NCBI GenBank assembly: GCA_019055375.1
Contig: JAHQIW010000381.1
Coordinates: forward strand, 620,001 to 684,000
Direction of reading: 5' to 3'
Length of the DNA stretch: 64,000 nucleotides
Origin: Parelaphostrongylus tenuis
Lineage: Eukaryota > Nematoda > Chromadorea > Rhabditida > Metastrongylidae
How positions within the stretch are numbered: position 1 is the first letter of the stretch; each line of letters begins with the position of its first letter. The translations under genes and the position numbers were made by a program. Positions 10,901-21,899 of the stretch are shown one piece after another. Below the pieces are notes generated by a model. It did not search any database. It saw only the letters and a list, made by a program, of their open reading frames with translations, and was not told the origin of the DNA.

Positions 10901-11482
10901 TGGTAAATTTGTTTGCTTAATTTAGAGGATTTCAACTGTTCCATATAGCAGAGATCTTGACTCAGTTTTACAAAAGAGATCCATCTGTTGTCGAATGGTT
11001 TGATGGTTTAGTGTATGATTAAGCATACTCATTGAAAGTTGGTTTTAGATTCTAGTGATCTCGGAATTTATACTATAACAATGCTTTTTTCATTAAGCAG
11101 TCGAGGGTGCTTGTAGATAGTGTGAAATTTCCTATATTGGGAGTGAAATTGATTCGAGAATTTAGTAGCACTCGTGAGAGCACTGACTGCTACAGTTACT
11201 TTGCCACTTGTAGAGGCGCAACCCATCAAACTATTGAAAGTTGGTCTTTATAGTTGACTAATTAATATGCGTGGGTGACTGACTGTGGCAATAACTGGGA
11301 GCGCTTTGTGTGGTCTTCTTCCAAAGCCAATGACGTATTTGTTATACGAAAAATATATTGGATCAGTGACGATTCTTTGCGAGGACAAGTCACTCAGATA
11401 TCATACATAGTATTTTATGTTTACAAATGAAATATTCACTGACCACAAAAACGGCGAAAAGTAGAGGCGTTCCTTGCGACAT
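7731..11482 (-). CDS. CAP-superfamily (SCP/TAPS, ASP-like) secreted protein, copy A1
   Basis: Six exons on the minus strand, assembled by hand: 11482-11440 (signal peptide), 8707-8568, 8445-8345, 8255-8117, 8059-7974 and 7848-7731 (TGA). They sum to 627 nt, or 208 residues, with no stop. Most junctions have good signals (TTTCAG acceptors; GTAAGC, GTGAGT, GTAAGT donors). Exon 1 encodes MSQGTPLLFAVFVV, a short hydrophobic leader; its 3' splice at CA/GTGAAT and the 2.7-kb first intron are inferred. Family marks, in order: ACNG..FLRD..IN.IR..VALGQ, MNKLKWDCNLE, VVQNC, AVGCYYDFC, SAACVFSQP, and a Cys-rich tail SGSPC..GGNC..GVCEFGLCV. The ten cysteines and length match single-domain hookworm ASPs. 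Odd: the usual CAP1 His-Phe-Thr-Gln and Trp are replaced (AFANMITADATAVGC), and the GEN motif reads GPGN, so the conserved His/Glu cavity appears lost. Likely secreted; function unknown. Confidence 0.8.
7892..7970. repeat. (TA)n-(GATA)n microsatellite at a CAP A1 5' splice site
   Basis: A run of TA repeats followed by GATAGATAAATA units fills the last intron of CAP A1 and reaches to within about three bases of the GTAAGT donor core. The intron is 125 nt here but about 60 nt in A2, which lacks the repeat. Confidence 0.85.
8757..8845 (-). repeat. tRNA-like repeat in CAP A1 intron 1
   Basis: Minus-strand reading: GGCCTCGGTGGTCTAGTGGT (A box) then GCGGCTCAACTCCCGTC (B-box-like) and GAGGTCGATTTTTTGCTTAC. 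The cloverleaf ends (CCTCGG, GTCTGAGG) can still pair. It is embedded in an intron and conserved with A2. Confidence 0.6.
8846..11439 (-). other. Intron 1 of CAP A1: no further exon seen
   Basis: AT-rich and conserved with 44,296-46,899. I found no convincing exon between the leader exon and exon 2. Its length is unusual next to the other five introns (~57-125 nt), so a missed internal exon or alternative first exon is possible. Confidence 0.45.
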
Positions 11483-12784
11483 TTCGAAATAAGCGCAGTG
11501 TACAGTGGTTGCCAATTCGCTTCTCGTTATAGAACACTGGTGGCCTTACACTTTTTATGGAAAATCAGGTGGGAATACTCTTTTTATACTAAATGCTTCA
11601 GATAAACTTTGGCCGTCGGGGTATTATGTTAACTCCAATAGGATTCATGTGTAACGCGAAAGTCAACGATAACAAACAATATCAAATTGAATTCATATAC
11701 GAGACGAAATGACTATACCGGAAGTTTCCTGAAAACCTCCTATGTTGATATTTTTGAGGCGATAAGATTTTTCTTGGTCTTAGTTGGTAAATGTTGACTG
11801 ACGCGAAAGTCTTGCACATCACTCTACATATTTGTGCATATTTATACAGTTGCTTATACTATATTTTTTCTTTCTCTGACGAATAAATCCTCTTTAGTAG
11901 CTACATACATCGAAATTTCTCTGGAAAACAACACCATTGTTATTGTAGCGCCCACGCCTGCCGGGCCAACTCGCCACCTGTCTCGCAGAAAATCAACGCG
12001 GTTTCCAACGAGGTTGATGAGAAAAATCGCACACCACGTGTAAATCGCGCTGCGCGAAAATCAAACGCACGACATTACAGCTACTCAAATACCCTAGCCA
12101 ACAAGAAATGCGCGCCGAGTGCGGAATCCAAATTTCTCCTGGGTGCTACAGTGCACTAAAAAGCCCTTTACAAACCTAGTATGCCATTGAATTTATCGAG
12201 ATTTGAGCTATCTAATGACTAGTGGTAGTCTCGAAAAAAGCTTTGTCCAGCAAAAAATGCCCGAATGTGACACACAGCCTTATTTTCTGCTACAGAAATT
12301 TGAAGAGCCCTTTCCGAAAATGAAGAGCAATTTTAAATCGTCGAAATTTATGCTATCGAATGACTACTGAAGCTCTAAAAAGCAAAACATCTTTCAATTC
12401 CCGAGGGTTTGATACAGGCTGCGGAGAGCGAAACGATCTAAACATTTTTCATAGGCTAGCTGCTAATGTTGTGAAGCGCAGAAATGAGCCATCGAAGTGA
12501 CACAGGTTGAATGAAGTGTTTGGAAATCCTCACTTTTACACCACAAACATCAGAGATGAGAATATCCAATGCCTGATTTCATTTCATAAAGTGGCTAGTA
12601 TCTACATAAAGTGGAAGTAATCCACAGAATCTCATTCTCATTCATGCTATCGTTAACTCACTTTTCTACCTCAGAATTTCTTTGTTTTTTCTTCTCTCTT
12701 TCTGGAAAATGTTTACAATGGAACGACAATCTCAAGGAACCCAGTGGCCGTACCTACTTCGGTCCCGGAGAATATAGATTGATT
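11483..12784. other. Upstream of CAP A1: degenerate ~145-170-bp repeats
   Basis: 11.8 kb carries the GACGCGAAAGTCTTGCACAT S2-type end motif. At 12,120-12,420, two diverged units share AAAAAGCCCTTT, GAGATTTGAGCTATC, AATGACTA and GCTCGAATGTGA-like modules. No gene. Confidence 0.45.
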
Positions 12785-12930
12785 TCAATACAGACTGTGG
12801 GAATGTTTGGGGTCCTATCGAGTTTGTAACGCCAGAGCCAAATGCACGTTTCTAAAGCTAACGGTGGTTCTGACGTGACAACCCTGGTAAGGCTTTGAAT
12901 ATTCTCACAGACTACATTGATTGTTTATAG
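12785..12930. mobile_element. Short MITE relic, same family (A1)
   Basis: ACAGACTGTGGGAATGTTTG on the left faces ATATTCTCACAGACTACATTG on the right, with GGTTCTGACGTGACAACC between. It is a shortened, decayed copy without the GC core. Confidence 0.5.
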
Positions 12931-13054
12931 CGAGGGCTAAAAACATCGATGATATGGATAGGTTGATTTTGCTGCACGCAAATATCATACATCAATCGTC
13001 GACTCGAAGTGTACAAGAGCGACAAAGTCATGGATTAACTGCCTAGCTTTCTGA

Positions 13055-13323
13055 TTGATGACTATGACCTATACACCAGATGTTATTGTGGTAGATGACA
13101 TGTTCTCCATTTGTAGAAGACTTTGTCTTTCAACTTTCAATAGAAGAGATGGCAGAAAATTCTTAAGATGTGTTATAGCTGTCTTTACGATGTACAATGT
13201 AGATGCCGTTTCAAGCTTTGTCATAAATGAAACAGCTTTTGATGTTGGCATTATGGAAGAGCACTCTATAGTGATTTTCGATAAGAGTGAACGTAACTTT
13301 TGAATCAACTCTAACTCCAGCAT
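13055..13323. other. Conserved open stretch of uncertain strand (U1)
   Basis: Open on both strands and conserved with 48,560-48,800 (plus: CVIAVFTMYNVDAVSSFV; minus: TKLETASTLYIVKTAITH). Differences between the copies are not concentrated at third positions in either frame, and U2 carries a one-base indel, so it is probably non-coding now. Confidence 0.25.
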
Positions 13324-14411
13324 TTGCTGTGATATCTCGTCTACAGTTTTCTACGCATTTTTTACCATATTAAATAATGGAACCGTTTGAAAAGCAGTTT
13401 CTATGATCGTACTATGTCGATTCATGGGCAGCAAATAAATGGAATATGATATCAGTAGGGCTATTTTTACTTATACTGTGACGAAAATAATCAAAATATA
13501 ATGTATGTTTGTCAAAAAAGATGCTGCACAATACATGTCATCGATGACATTTGATAATATCTCACTCTTAGTGTACTTCAAGAGTTGAGACCTCTAGTAG
13601 ACTAGCTGCTTTACATACTTCTTTAAGTTGAATGCCCTCATGACGATTTCTTGTACTTTGGCCAGCTCCAAGCTTTCCAGCTGAGCTAAGTAAAACAACC
13701 TGCAGCTTCTTGCAACTATCCATGAACGACCTAATCCACCACCTGTTTCCGATGCATATTATTGCCTACTATTCATGTGAGTATCTTCTCTGTATGGCTT
13801 ATCTCACTACATGGCTCATTTTAAAATATTTAGAGCTATTATATGTTAATATGGGTCCAGTAATCTTAGACAACCCAAAGGTTAAAATTAAGCGATCCCT
13901 TGGATTGGTTGTTGTATCATGTTCATAAACTACGGTGAGTCCACCCCCCACTTCTTGTCTGCACAACGACCATTGACGCATCAATGTCAATCACATACGC
14001 ATCACCACTTAAACAGACACAAAGCACACATTAGACACTCAATGTTTTGCCTAATTTTTATCAATTTTACCAATTCTTTAGATTCAGCTTTAACCGCTGG
14101 CGTATCGTATTCATTATAAGCGTGCCTTTCAACTTGTGATAGGACTTCACGTAGATAATTCAGCTATTACATTTGTCAGAATTGGAAATCGCTTTGATCA
14201 GAGTCTTCATTTATCTTTTCTTTTACCATTTTTCCGAGAAAGAATCTGAAAAAGAACAATGTCTATTCTATCTGGTGAAGATCTTGTTTAGAGAGTATTC
14301 AGTTAACGTCCTACACCAAAGTCTGATTTTGACTCGTGTTCACTATTTCAACTCTTTGTCGTCCTTGTTTCATTCTCACATTCTTATTTCCCCTAAACAT
14401 AAGTAACCAAA

Positions 14412-14668
14412 TCTTGGAATTTTCTTGGTCCGTCTTCACAGTGTTTTATTTTTACTGTGCGGACACCACTATTTTTAGCGATCAGTTCGTTTTTCGTCTT
14501 CTTCATGAACGCCCTCAGAATAGTGGTTGAGCACGTCTCCTTGCAACATTGAGGGTTGCCTGGATCTGGTCCTTGAAGTGTTCGTTGCTAACTACCGAAG
14601 GTATCGGGGGACCGAGTTTTATCCCGCGCACACCGCCATGAGCATAGCATTCACTCAGCTATGAGCCT
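14412..14668 (-). repeat. SINE family S1 (B1)
   Basis: Minus strand with a decayed head (AGCTGAGTGAATGC), a full body (AGATCCAGGCAACCC, GTGCTCAACCACTA, TTCATGAAGAAGACGAAAA) and tail GTCCGCACAGTAAAAATAAA..ACTGTGAAGACGGACCAAG. Confidence 0.72.
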
Positions 14669-15040
14669 TTCACCCCCAAATAACTAAATCAACAATTTTA
14701 TCTGAAACACTAGAATATGCATAACTACTAATGACGATTGCTCAGCGGCGAGTGATTGACTACATTTACATTCAACTCACTTCCATGAGAAATTATGGTA
14801 GTCGTTGATTTCTGAAGGACGTGAGCACTCTGCCAATTTAGTCTTCATCATACTGAATTTATTGCAGTGCGTCCTATGACTGTTTTCCTTTATGTCACTG
14901 TTTTCAATTTTTGCAGTCATTTAGTGTAGTCCATTACTCTCATTCAGAGGTGTATAAGGCTTAATCGACAGGATACAAATGCGTCCTCTAGTGAGGAATT
15001 CTAAGAATCTGTAAGAACTATGAGATATACTGTACCATTT

Positions 15041-15054
15041 AGGGGGGGGGGGGG
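15041..15054. repeat. Poly-G tract
   Basis: A run of about 14 G (TTAGGGG..GAAAAGG). U2 has TATGGGGGAAGAG at the matching place, so the tract expanded in U1. Confidence 0.8.
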
Positions 15055-15786
15055 GAAAAGGCTAGGGAACACATTCCAAGCCCCTAATGCATCCGGTCGA
15101 CTTTTGACTTCTGTACACGTAGTTACTTGTTTCCGCACAATGTTCTTAGGAGGTATTTTCTTCTGTGGTGATTAAATAGCAAGTAAAACCTTTTTCACAA
15201 CGTCCCTCATCATAATTTTCAAGATCAGAGCATGATAGATACTAATCATAAATCTTTATTTCACCACAGTATGATGTTCCACTAGCGTATGCCTCCGTTA
15301 CTACAGAATACGCGGTATTCACGCAAAGTCCAAATTCACAAACTTTCAGTCTTAGGACTTTTGCAATTGCCGCCAGTTGTGCATAGATTTCCTGACATGT
15401 ACAGCAAAGCTCAATCTTACTGAAACGAAGTTTTGGGCTAGTGAACAAATTATTCAACAGTGCTTTGCTTCGTGTCTTACGGATGCGAGTAGACACATGC
15501 TGCCGACACATGATCTCCACCAAAGTCATAGTAGCAGCAGACGGCAGTGACGCTTGCCATGAACATCTTAATTTAGTACGGAAATAGTGGTGATTATTGT
15601 AAGATTTATTCGAGTGAATTAACATTAGCAAAGCTACTCAAAGCGGTGCTAGGTAGATGACCAGATGGCACTTTCAATCCCCGCCCATTTCTCAATTAAT
15701 ATGAAAATCGGTTTCAGGTGTAACCTTCGAGCTATTCTGGTCCATGACTAGATTTCTGAAATAAGAAGCGTAGAAATCGTAATTTC

Positions 15787-15812
15787 GTGTGTGTGTGTGT
15801 GTGTGTGTGTGT
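15787..15812. repeat. (GT)n microsatellite at a deletion junction in B1
   Basis: About 13 GT units exactly where U1 loses the ~1.6 kb that U2 keeps (51.34-52.94 kb). Confidence 0.85.
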
Positions 15813-16559
15813 TTCAATACACAATCGGGATAATCAACTTCTCATACTATAATGACTATCAAAAAACGATGAAATATTGCTAAGTAGGCTGTTGTATAAA
15901 TAATTTTAGCAAGGTTACCGCTAATACTTCCCAAAATCCTATTTTTTTCAAAAGAAAAGTTCGAATGTTCACAAAAGGATTGTATTTCCAGCAGTTATTG
16001 AACATTTTCTCTTTTCGTCTTAATGTTCTCTAGTCAACTGATAACTTGAAAAATCTTAATTTTGATAGTAAGCTCGCTATATGGAACCATTTTCATAGTA
16101 TGTTCTACTATCAAAAGAAAGATAACGTTTTCCAGTCGCAGTCGATGTTTTCTAATTCACACCGGTTGCTTGAGATTATATAAATAGATTTTAATTCTAA
16201 CAAAATCTTTTGTCGAGAAAATTTTTTTACCATTGAAAGAACTTTGTAAATGTGTTTCTTAGGAAAATAACGTCTAACTGGCTTGAAAATTCTTACTTTT
16301 GGAAACAGCTTCTGTCGCATGCAATCGCAATTCAAGGATTGTTGTCATGGGCTTTGGTTTTTTTCTGAAGAAACCTATTCCACTTCATTATTCGTATACC
16401 TTCGACAGCTAAAATCAGATAAATTCGAATAGTGCGTTTTATGAATGGCTTATCAATGTGCCGTAGTGGTCGAAAGAAATTATGTTTCACAATTGAGGAT
16501 TTCTGGCCTGATAAAGTTTTTTCCTATAAACAGTCAATAACCTTTCGATAGCACAAATC

Positions 16560-16735
16560 TCAGCAAATAAAGGAGACAGTTGATTTTCAAAGAGCACTCC
16601 TTAGAGCGCTGTGACGCTTGCACGAAAATCGAGTTTGGACTCAAATGGGTCGGATTTTGTGACATCGGCCCCAAGTAATCGCGCTTTTCGCAACACAATG
16701 TGTGGCAAGGCACTCCAAATTAAAGCCCGACACTC
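16560..16735. repeat. Degenerate repeat unit, GAGCGCTGT family (U1)
   Basis: TTAGAGCGCTGTGACGCTTG..AATCGAGTTTGGACTCAAAT, related to units at 21.9-22.7 and 58.9-59.7 kb. Confidence 0.4.
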
Positions 16736-17769
16736 GTAAGAGACAGTGTTAGTAGAAAACTGAAAATCTCACTTGTTTCATATTCATCACTGCACATACC
16801 AAATTGAAGAAGTTAAAAAATTCAATAGATGTACAAGTAAAATTATTTGGCTAGTCAAACAGAGTTTCGACCCTTTTATATTACGAGGGTCTCAGTTTAG
16901 AAATTACATCCTTGAAGTCAACTGTCGTCGTATGGTTGAACGATTCAATGTTTATAACATCATACTCAATCGCAGTTGGCGCTGATTTCCAGTAGATTGT
17001 TGGCATTCTTACAAAAAAGATGCGAGATTATCAGGCAATCGGAAGCCTTTGTGGGATCGGTGCAGAATTCGCTACATTGCGACTGTGATCTTTCTACGAA
17101 ATCAGCGGCTACCGTCACAACAGTATTGACCAATTTTGCGAAACCGAAGATTTATAAAATGGCTGCTCCAAATTAACGTTGACGAGTGACTGATCATGGT
17201 AACATCAAAAAACCTTTTTGTATATTCTTTTGCCGCAGCCAACAAGGTGTTTTTTGTGTGAAAATGTTTTGGATCCTCAACAGTTCCTTATAAATACTAG
17301 TCTTCGTAAATATCAAACTAATTTGTGTTTACTAAAGAAATAACCACTGACCACAAAAACGGCGAGAAGAAGAGGTGTGGCTTGCAACATCTTGAAAGAA
17401 ACACGGAGTACAGTGCTTGTAGTTGCCGTTACGCTTCTGGTTGCTGAACCGTAGCAGCGTCACATTATGTTATTGAGGATCATTAGGGAACATTACTTTC
17501 AAACCAAGGGCATTATGCACGCAAAACTCCTTGGAGTTTTAGGTTGATGATAAATAATATTTTACTGATATATGTCACAAAGTGTTGAGGATAGTCTCAC
17601 TTATGCGCTCCAGTCTAGTCAACACCCTATTAACATCACCACATGAGTTCGAAAGCGATGAAAGACCATTTAGCCGGAAGTTGCATAGATTATCGTATAT
17701 ACAATAACAACTCAGACTTCCTTCCAATCGATTGTCCCTAAACCTCACTAAAAACATTTAGTATGGTCT

Positions 17770-18215
17770 GTGAGAATGTTTGGTGTTTTTTTAGAATTGG
17801 TGCGTTAGTGCCTTACATACGTTTCGACGAAATCGCCCATTACATCAGAGCCACATGCCCCACACTAAGCCCAACTTTATAGGAATGATGGTGAAAATAT
17901 GGTTATGGAACGTGATATTGTGTCATTATATTCTCACACACATTATTGAATCTTTATAGCGAGGTTCAGAAACAGTCGATTGGAAGGATGTCTACAATAT
18001 TCATTAGTACCGTAACCCGTCGTGTGAAAAGAACGGTGATATATTATGTGCTATCACCATAACGTCTTTCCATCCATGCTATAAAGTTGAGTTTAGTATG
18101 GCTCGTGTGGCTCTATTGAAGCGGGCGATTCGTCGAAACGTGCGTACGTCACTGCATACATACCAACCTCAAACAGGCTTTGAACATTCCCACAGACCAT
18201 ATTGAATCTATGTTT
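17770..18215. mobile_element. MITE-like element, same family (U1, sub-unit B)
   Basis: Ends TATGGTCTGTGAGAATGTTTG and its complement CATTCCCACAGACCATA. Core TACGTTTCGACGAAATCGCCC on the left, and GCGGGCGATTCGTCGAAACGTG on the right. It is more diverged than the 4.5-kb copy, contains extra sequence between the arms and lies upstream of the B1 CAP pseudogene. A clean target duplication is not visible. Confidence 0.65.
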
Positions 18216-19010
18216 ACTGTTCTTCTATCTCGATTATTACACTGCTTTGCCGAAAACTCGATAGTTAACCTGATTCCAGGCTGAAAGCTTGTTAACTGAA
18301 TGTCTATAAAAGTGTGCTTATCTACTTCTTGAAGATTTGAAGCTTGATAAATGCAAATAAACTTTTACCTATACTGCAATAGAAGGTAACGCAATATCAA
18401 ATCCTCTTGATTAGGCATAAATGTAGTACACCTTCTACGTCTTCTCAAGCTTTCAAAATGATTTTGCCGGTTAATTTTTAATATGTATCCACATCATAAA
18501 TTTTTTCGTCTTAAATCTAATCGACTTTCTCTTCTAATACCTTCACGGAATATATTTACGTATAATCGCGAAATTTGCAGGAAAAATTTTCTCGTAACCA
18601 CATGAAAGGTGAAATACGAGCAAAATATAGAATTTGATAGAAGAAAGGGCAAGCAAGGACCCTTCCTATGTCGTGCCAGAGCTCGCGACATGGGAAAGGC
18701 CTTGTGACGGTTTGATTTTATGATACAACAGCAGATTCATTGCTCGTATCTTGGCAATGCTGCGGTCAAACTTCAAATCATATCATGCCTCAAAAAAGAG
18801 AATTGTGGAAGTGAATGAAAGGCCACATTTGTTCGCTCAGTTCTCGGAGAAATTTTCTGTGTATAGTCACTGTGAATCCAGTCAAGACTACGAGTTGTAC
18901 ATTTGCAAATATTTCAGATTCAATAAGCAGAGACGACCTGATCTTCACTCATAACGTGCCATAATGAAGAGATTTATTGATCACGATGACATGTGAACGT
19001 CAAATCTCCG

Positions 19011-19346
19011 TCATGATCCAAATCTTGTTAAGGCTAACAGTGGTCGGTTTGACGGATGTGCTTCCGAGCACCTCATTGAGGCTTCACTGTGATACCGAAT
19101 CATTACCGATCCGTTGATTTGAGAGCTTTGAAATGATGAAAACCGACAATTACCAAATATTCTAGACTTTCTGTCATTGTTGACCGTCACGTCTTCACAA
19201 TTCCAACCTTCATTTACTGCAGGATTATTGTTTTCATCAGAAGGTCTCATGCGAAGCATGGCAATAAGAGTACTGAGATGCAGACCAAAGTTCGATCTCG
19301 CAGTTCTGTGTAATGGTCTACGACCGCAATGATGTTCGTTTCAAAA

Positions 19347-19381
<35 letters not shown>

Positions 19382-21015
19382 TCCTTTCTTTTTCTTGCGA
19401 GTATCTGTCATTGAAGCATTCAGTAACAGTAGTGTTGCGGATCTTATAGGAAACATAGTGTTCAATATCTTCCGATCCTTTCTTCTGAATCTTGATGGAA
19501 CTACTCTTTGCTCTCCGCAGAGCGGAAATTGGGAATAATCAGCCGCGACAAACATCACAACACTCCACCACGGCACCCGGAACAAAATCTAGGCAAAAAG
19601 TAAACAATGAAAATTGTTCACTGAATTTCTTACGAGAATCTCTTGTTTAGAGCTACTGTGACTGCAATTATGTATTCGAATTGCACATTCACAAATATCG
19701 AAAGTTCAGTGACGCAGCGGCGACTGGTACTTGGGGCACCACCTGCCGTATTGAAAACTTCAGTATTGACGAGCTGAATTTGGAAGCCGAGAGCTTCATG
19801 AAAATTCGGGGTAATGTCAAAATTCATAGTTGCCGGTTTGACGCATATGCTTTTTAAACACCTCATTGAACCTTCAGGCGTATAACCTTTTATTCTTTTA
19901 ATCTAAGGATTCAAATAACGTAAAAAATCTTGGAACAGGCATTCTCTCTACATCTGAAAATTCCTTCTTTTATTGATTGTCACGTCTTTGCAATTGTAAC
20001 TCTCATTCACTTCTTGGCTTTTTTCAAAGAATGACAGCGCACAAAGTGTGAAATCTGGAATCTGAGCTTGTTTGTAATAGGCTCGAACCGTAATTGGCTC
20101 TATCTGTATGCATTTCCACCAGTGGGAGATAAAAACTTGTTGATTAAAGCTTTTTGTTACAAATTTTCATCATTCAGACATTCAGTGAAACGGTGATAGC
20201 TGAAAAGTTGTTAAAGTCGTCCGTGAAGAATTACAGTATTCAATGGTTGTCGATGCTTACTTCAAAACGTAAGTGGGGTTGCACTGTGCTCTCAGTGGTG
20301 CGGATTTACGGATATCAAGTTTTCTGTATTTTATTTGAATAAATTTCGATTCTTCTTCGTATTACAATAACGCCAGTAGGTTATACTCAATAGTAACTTC
20401 CGAAAAGTGCGATTAAACAAATCTTATAAATCCAATATTCGGCTTAATCAATATGTCGAATGTGCCTAAACGGCTGGCCCATCTCCGGTATAGTTTCTAC
20501 AAAGGAAGTAAGAATTTTCTTGGATTATTAGAAATGCTCGCGCTTTTCTTTCTTACATCTGCGTAAACATCTTTCTTTTCCATTCTAGTGATGAAAATCT
20601 GACAAGATGAACATGTGTATCGGATCAAAGCGGACAATAAGAAGTAGTACGTGGCAATTTGTCGTTGTAGATAACAAGAAAAAATGGTTCCAATGAATAT
20701 ATTGATTACTACAGTTCGGCAATCCCACTTATTAACAAAGCAGTGTTGACTTGTCAGCGCAGCAACAACTCGAAACGACCGACGACTACAATCAATTTTG
20801 CACCGAAAAAATAGTAAATACCTCAGAATTCCACAGATAAGTGCGGTGTGTGACGGGAAACAGTAGTCAATAGTGATTTTAATGGTACTTGAAAGTTCTT
20901 TAGAGATTTTCATCTTGAGAAGTATTTCATTACCAAAAACTGCGCCTGTTTGTCTGTGTGTTTTTGCAAAAATCAAATCGCTCATATTAGGTGAATGCGA
21001 TGGCAAAATGATCAA
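19011..21015 (-). other. Unassigned exon candidates, U1
   Basis: Minus-strand stretches conserved with U2: LPSHSPNMSDLIFAKTHRQT..GAVFGNEILLKMK (about 21,000-20,900); EALGFQIQLVNTEVFNT..SRRCVTELSIFVNVQFEY (19.80-19.63 kb, ending TTCTC/GTAAGA); and NEGWNCEDVTVNNDRKSRIF..GNCRF (19.23-19.14 kb). They look like fragments of extracellular domains, but I cannot join them in one frame or name a family. A 172-codon open frame at 21015-20497 is not preserved in U2 and is not proposed as a gene. Confidence 0.25.
19347..19395. repeat. Polypyrimidine (CTTT/CTCT) tract (U1)
   Basis: CTTTCTTTCTCTTTCTCTTT-type repeat, shortened in U2 (56,390-56,435). Confidence 0.75.
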
Positions 21016-21899
21016 ACTAATTCAGAGTCGATGATGTAGAGTAGTGTGCAAAAACCGCAACCGCATAACAGCGTAATCGGCGGTCAAAAAAGATGATTTT
21101 CGATTAATTTAGAGTCGTTTCGCGTAAAGTCAAATCAATTTTTCTTTCTTACGTAAGGCAAGTTTGGCCAACGCTGCTAAATTTGAACTTAGGAACATAT
21201 TATTTAAATCTTGAAGCCATTACTTGCATCGCCGTCTATTCTGTAGAATGGAAGAAGACAATAGTGAGTTGCTAAACTTATATGGGATGCAAGTCTTACC
21301 TTCTGGAGATGTCCTAAATAGATAAAATAAGTTTTAGGCCAATGATGTTGAAATCTTGTGGTAATTTTAGAAAAGACCCAACGTAGTTGATGATCAGTTA
21401 ATTAGAAATATCGGTGATTATCTGGCTCTATGATATCAGAAATTTAGTAATATCAACAAGTGTTCTTTGAATTTGGTGTTGCAGTCGTCAGCATGAGTTT
21501 ATTGATGGATGGATTTGTGTTAGCATGAATTTTCAGTGAGTTATTTGCAAAGGATCTGTCAAACCGATAGCTATGAGTTTTGACATGATTTGAGTCCTTG
21601 CGAAGATCTCAGCATTCACATTCAATTCATTTAGCCCTGTATTTTTTGGCAGTATTCTGTTACCTTCATCCTTTAATCCTTTTCGTAAAAGCGTATTTTC
21701 TATTTTACTCAAAGTATAAGTAATCATTCGGTTGCTGAGATAAGGTAAATTTGGGAGGGGGTATTTCTTATTACTCGAACGGCTTATTTTTGCGTCGTAA
21801 CAGTCGGAATAATTTTTTGTTTCACATTCAAGATTTCTCGTCAGACAAAGTATTTTCCATGAACAGTCGATAATATTTCGATAACACAGATCTTAACGA

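Larger units (their letters stand above)
5822..13420. repeat. Sub-unit A of U1 (older internal duplication)
   Basis: Begins just after the foldback element. The stretch from about 5,840 on (lysine-rich TTGACAAAAAGATGCTGCAC, GTGTACTTC..GAGTTGAGACCT) is matched by 13,500-13,600, and the match follows through SINE, CAP exons and CAP exon 1. A and B are much more diverged from each other than U1 is from U2, so the A/B split came first. The right-hand limit is approximate. Confidence 0.75.
15245..17390 (-). pseudogene. CAP-superfamily pseudogene B1 (exons 2-3 deleted)
   Basis: Recognisable parts are exon 1 at 17390-17348 (leader MLQATPLLLAVFVV, preceded by TTTCTTTCAAG, a possible cis or trans splice acceptor), exon 4 at 15747-15624, exon 5 at 15566-15481 (MFMASVTAVCCYYDF.., homologous to AVGCYYDFC) and exon 6 from 15419. 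Exons 2 and 3 are gone. The homologous sequence was removed with ~1.6 kb at a junction marked by a (GT)n run at 15,787-15,812. Exon 4 is 124 nt instead of 139 and is frame-disrupted. Exon 6 has lost 7 nt at its start and gained 1 nt before the CEFGLC codons. Exon 5 spliced to exon 6 stays open to TAG at 15,245, but in a non-homologous frame. Confidence 0.8.
13421..18215. repeat. Sub-unit B of U1 (older internal duplication, pseudogene-bearing)
   Basis: Paralogue of sub-unit A in the same orientation, containing the CAP pseudogene B1. Homology to A is continuous from 13.42 kb through CAP exon 1 at 17.39 kb and into the MITE region. Further B-side sequence (18.2-24.9 kb) has no clear A partner. 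Pieces at 24.9-25.3 kb again resemble A at 11.86-12.06 kb, so the full B unit may be longer. Confidence 0.65.

Noticed and set aside
13055..13323. Possible small gene on either strand
   Set aside because: Open on both strands, but differences between the two copies do not favour third codon positions and U2 has a frame-shifting indel; kept only as an uncertain region.
15242..15631. 129-codon minus-strand open frame as a stand-alone Cys-rich gene
   Set aside because: It reads through a normal CAP intron and uses non-homologous frames of CAP exons 5 and 6; it is explained as CAP pseudogene B1.
18660..18700. GTCGTGCCAGAGCTCGCGAC as a regulatory palindrome
   Set aside because: Conserved between units but only partly symmetric and found once per unit; no basis for a functional call.
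20497..21015. 172-codon minus-strand open frame, the longest outside the RTE
   Set aside because: The U2 counterpart is broken by stops and indels, and only short segments are conserved, so the full frame is probably chance.
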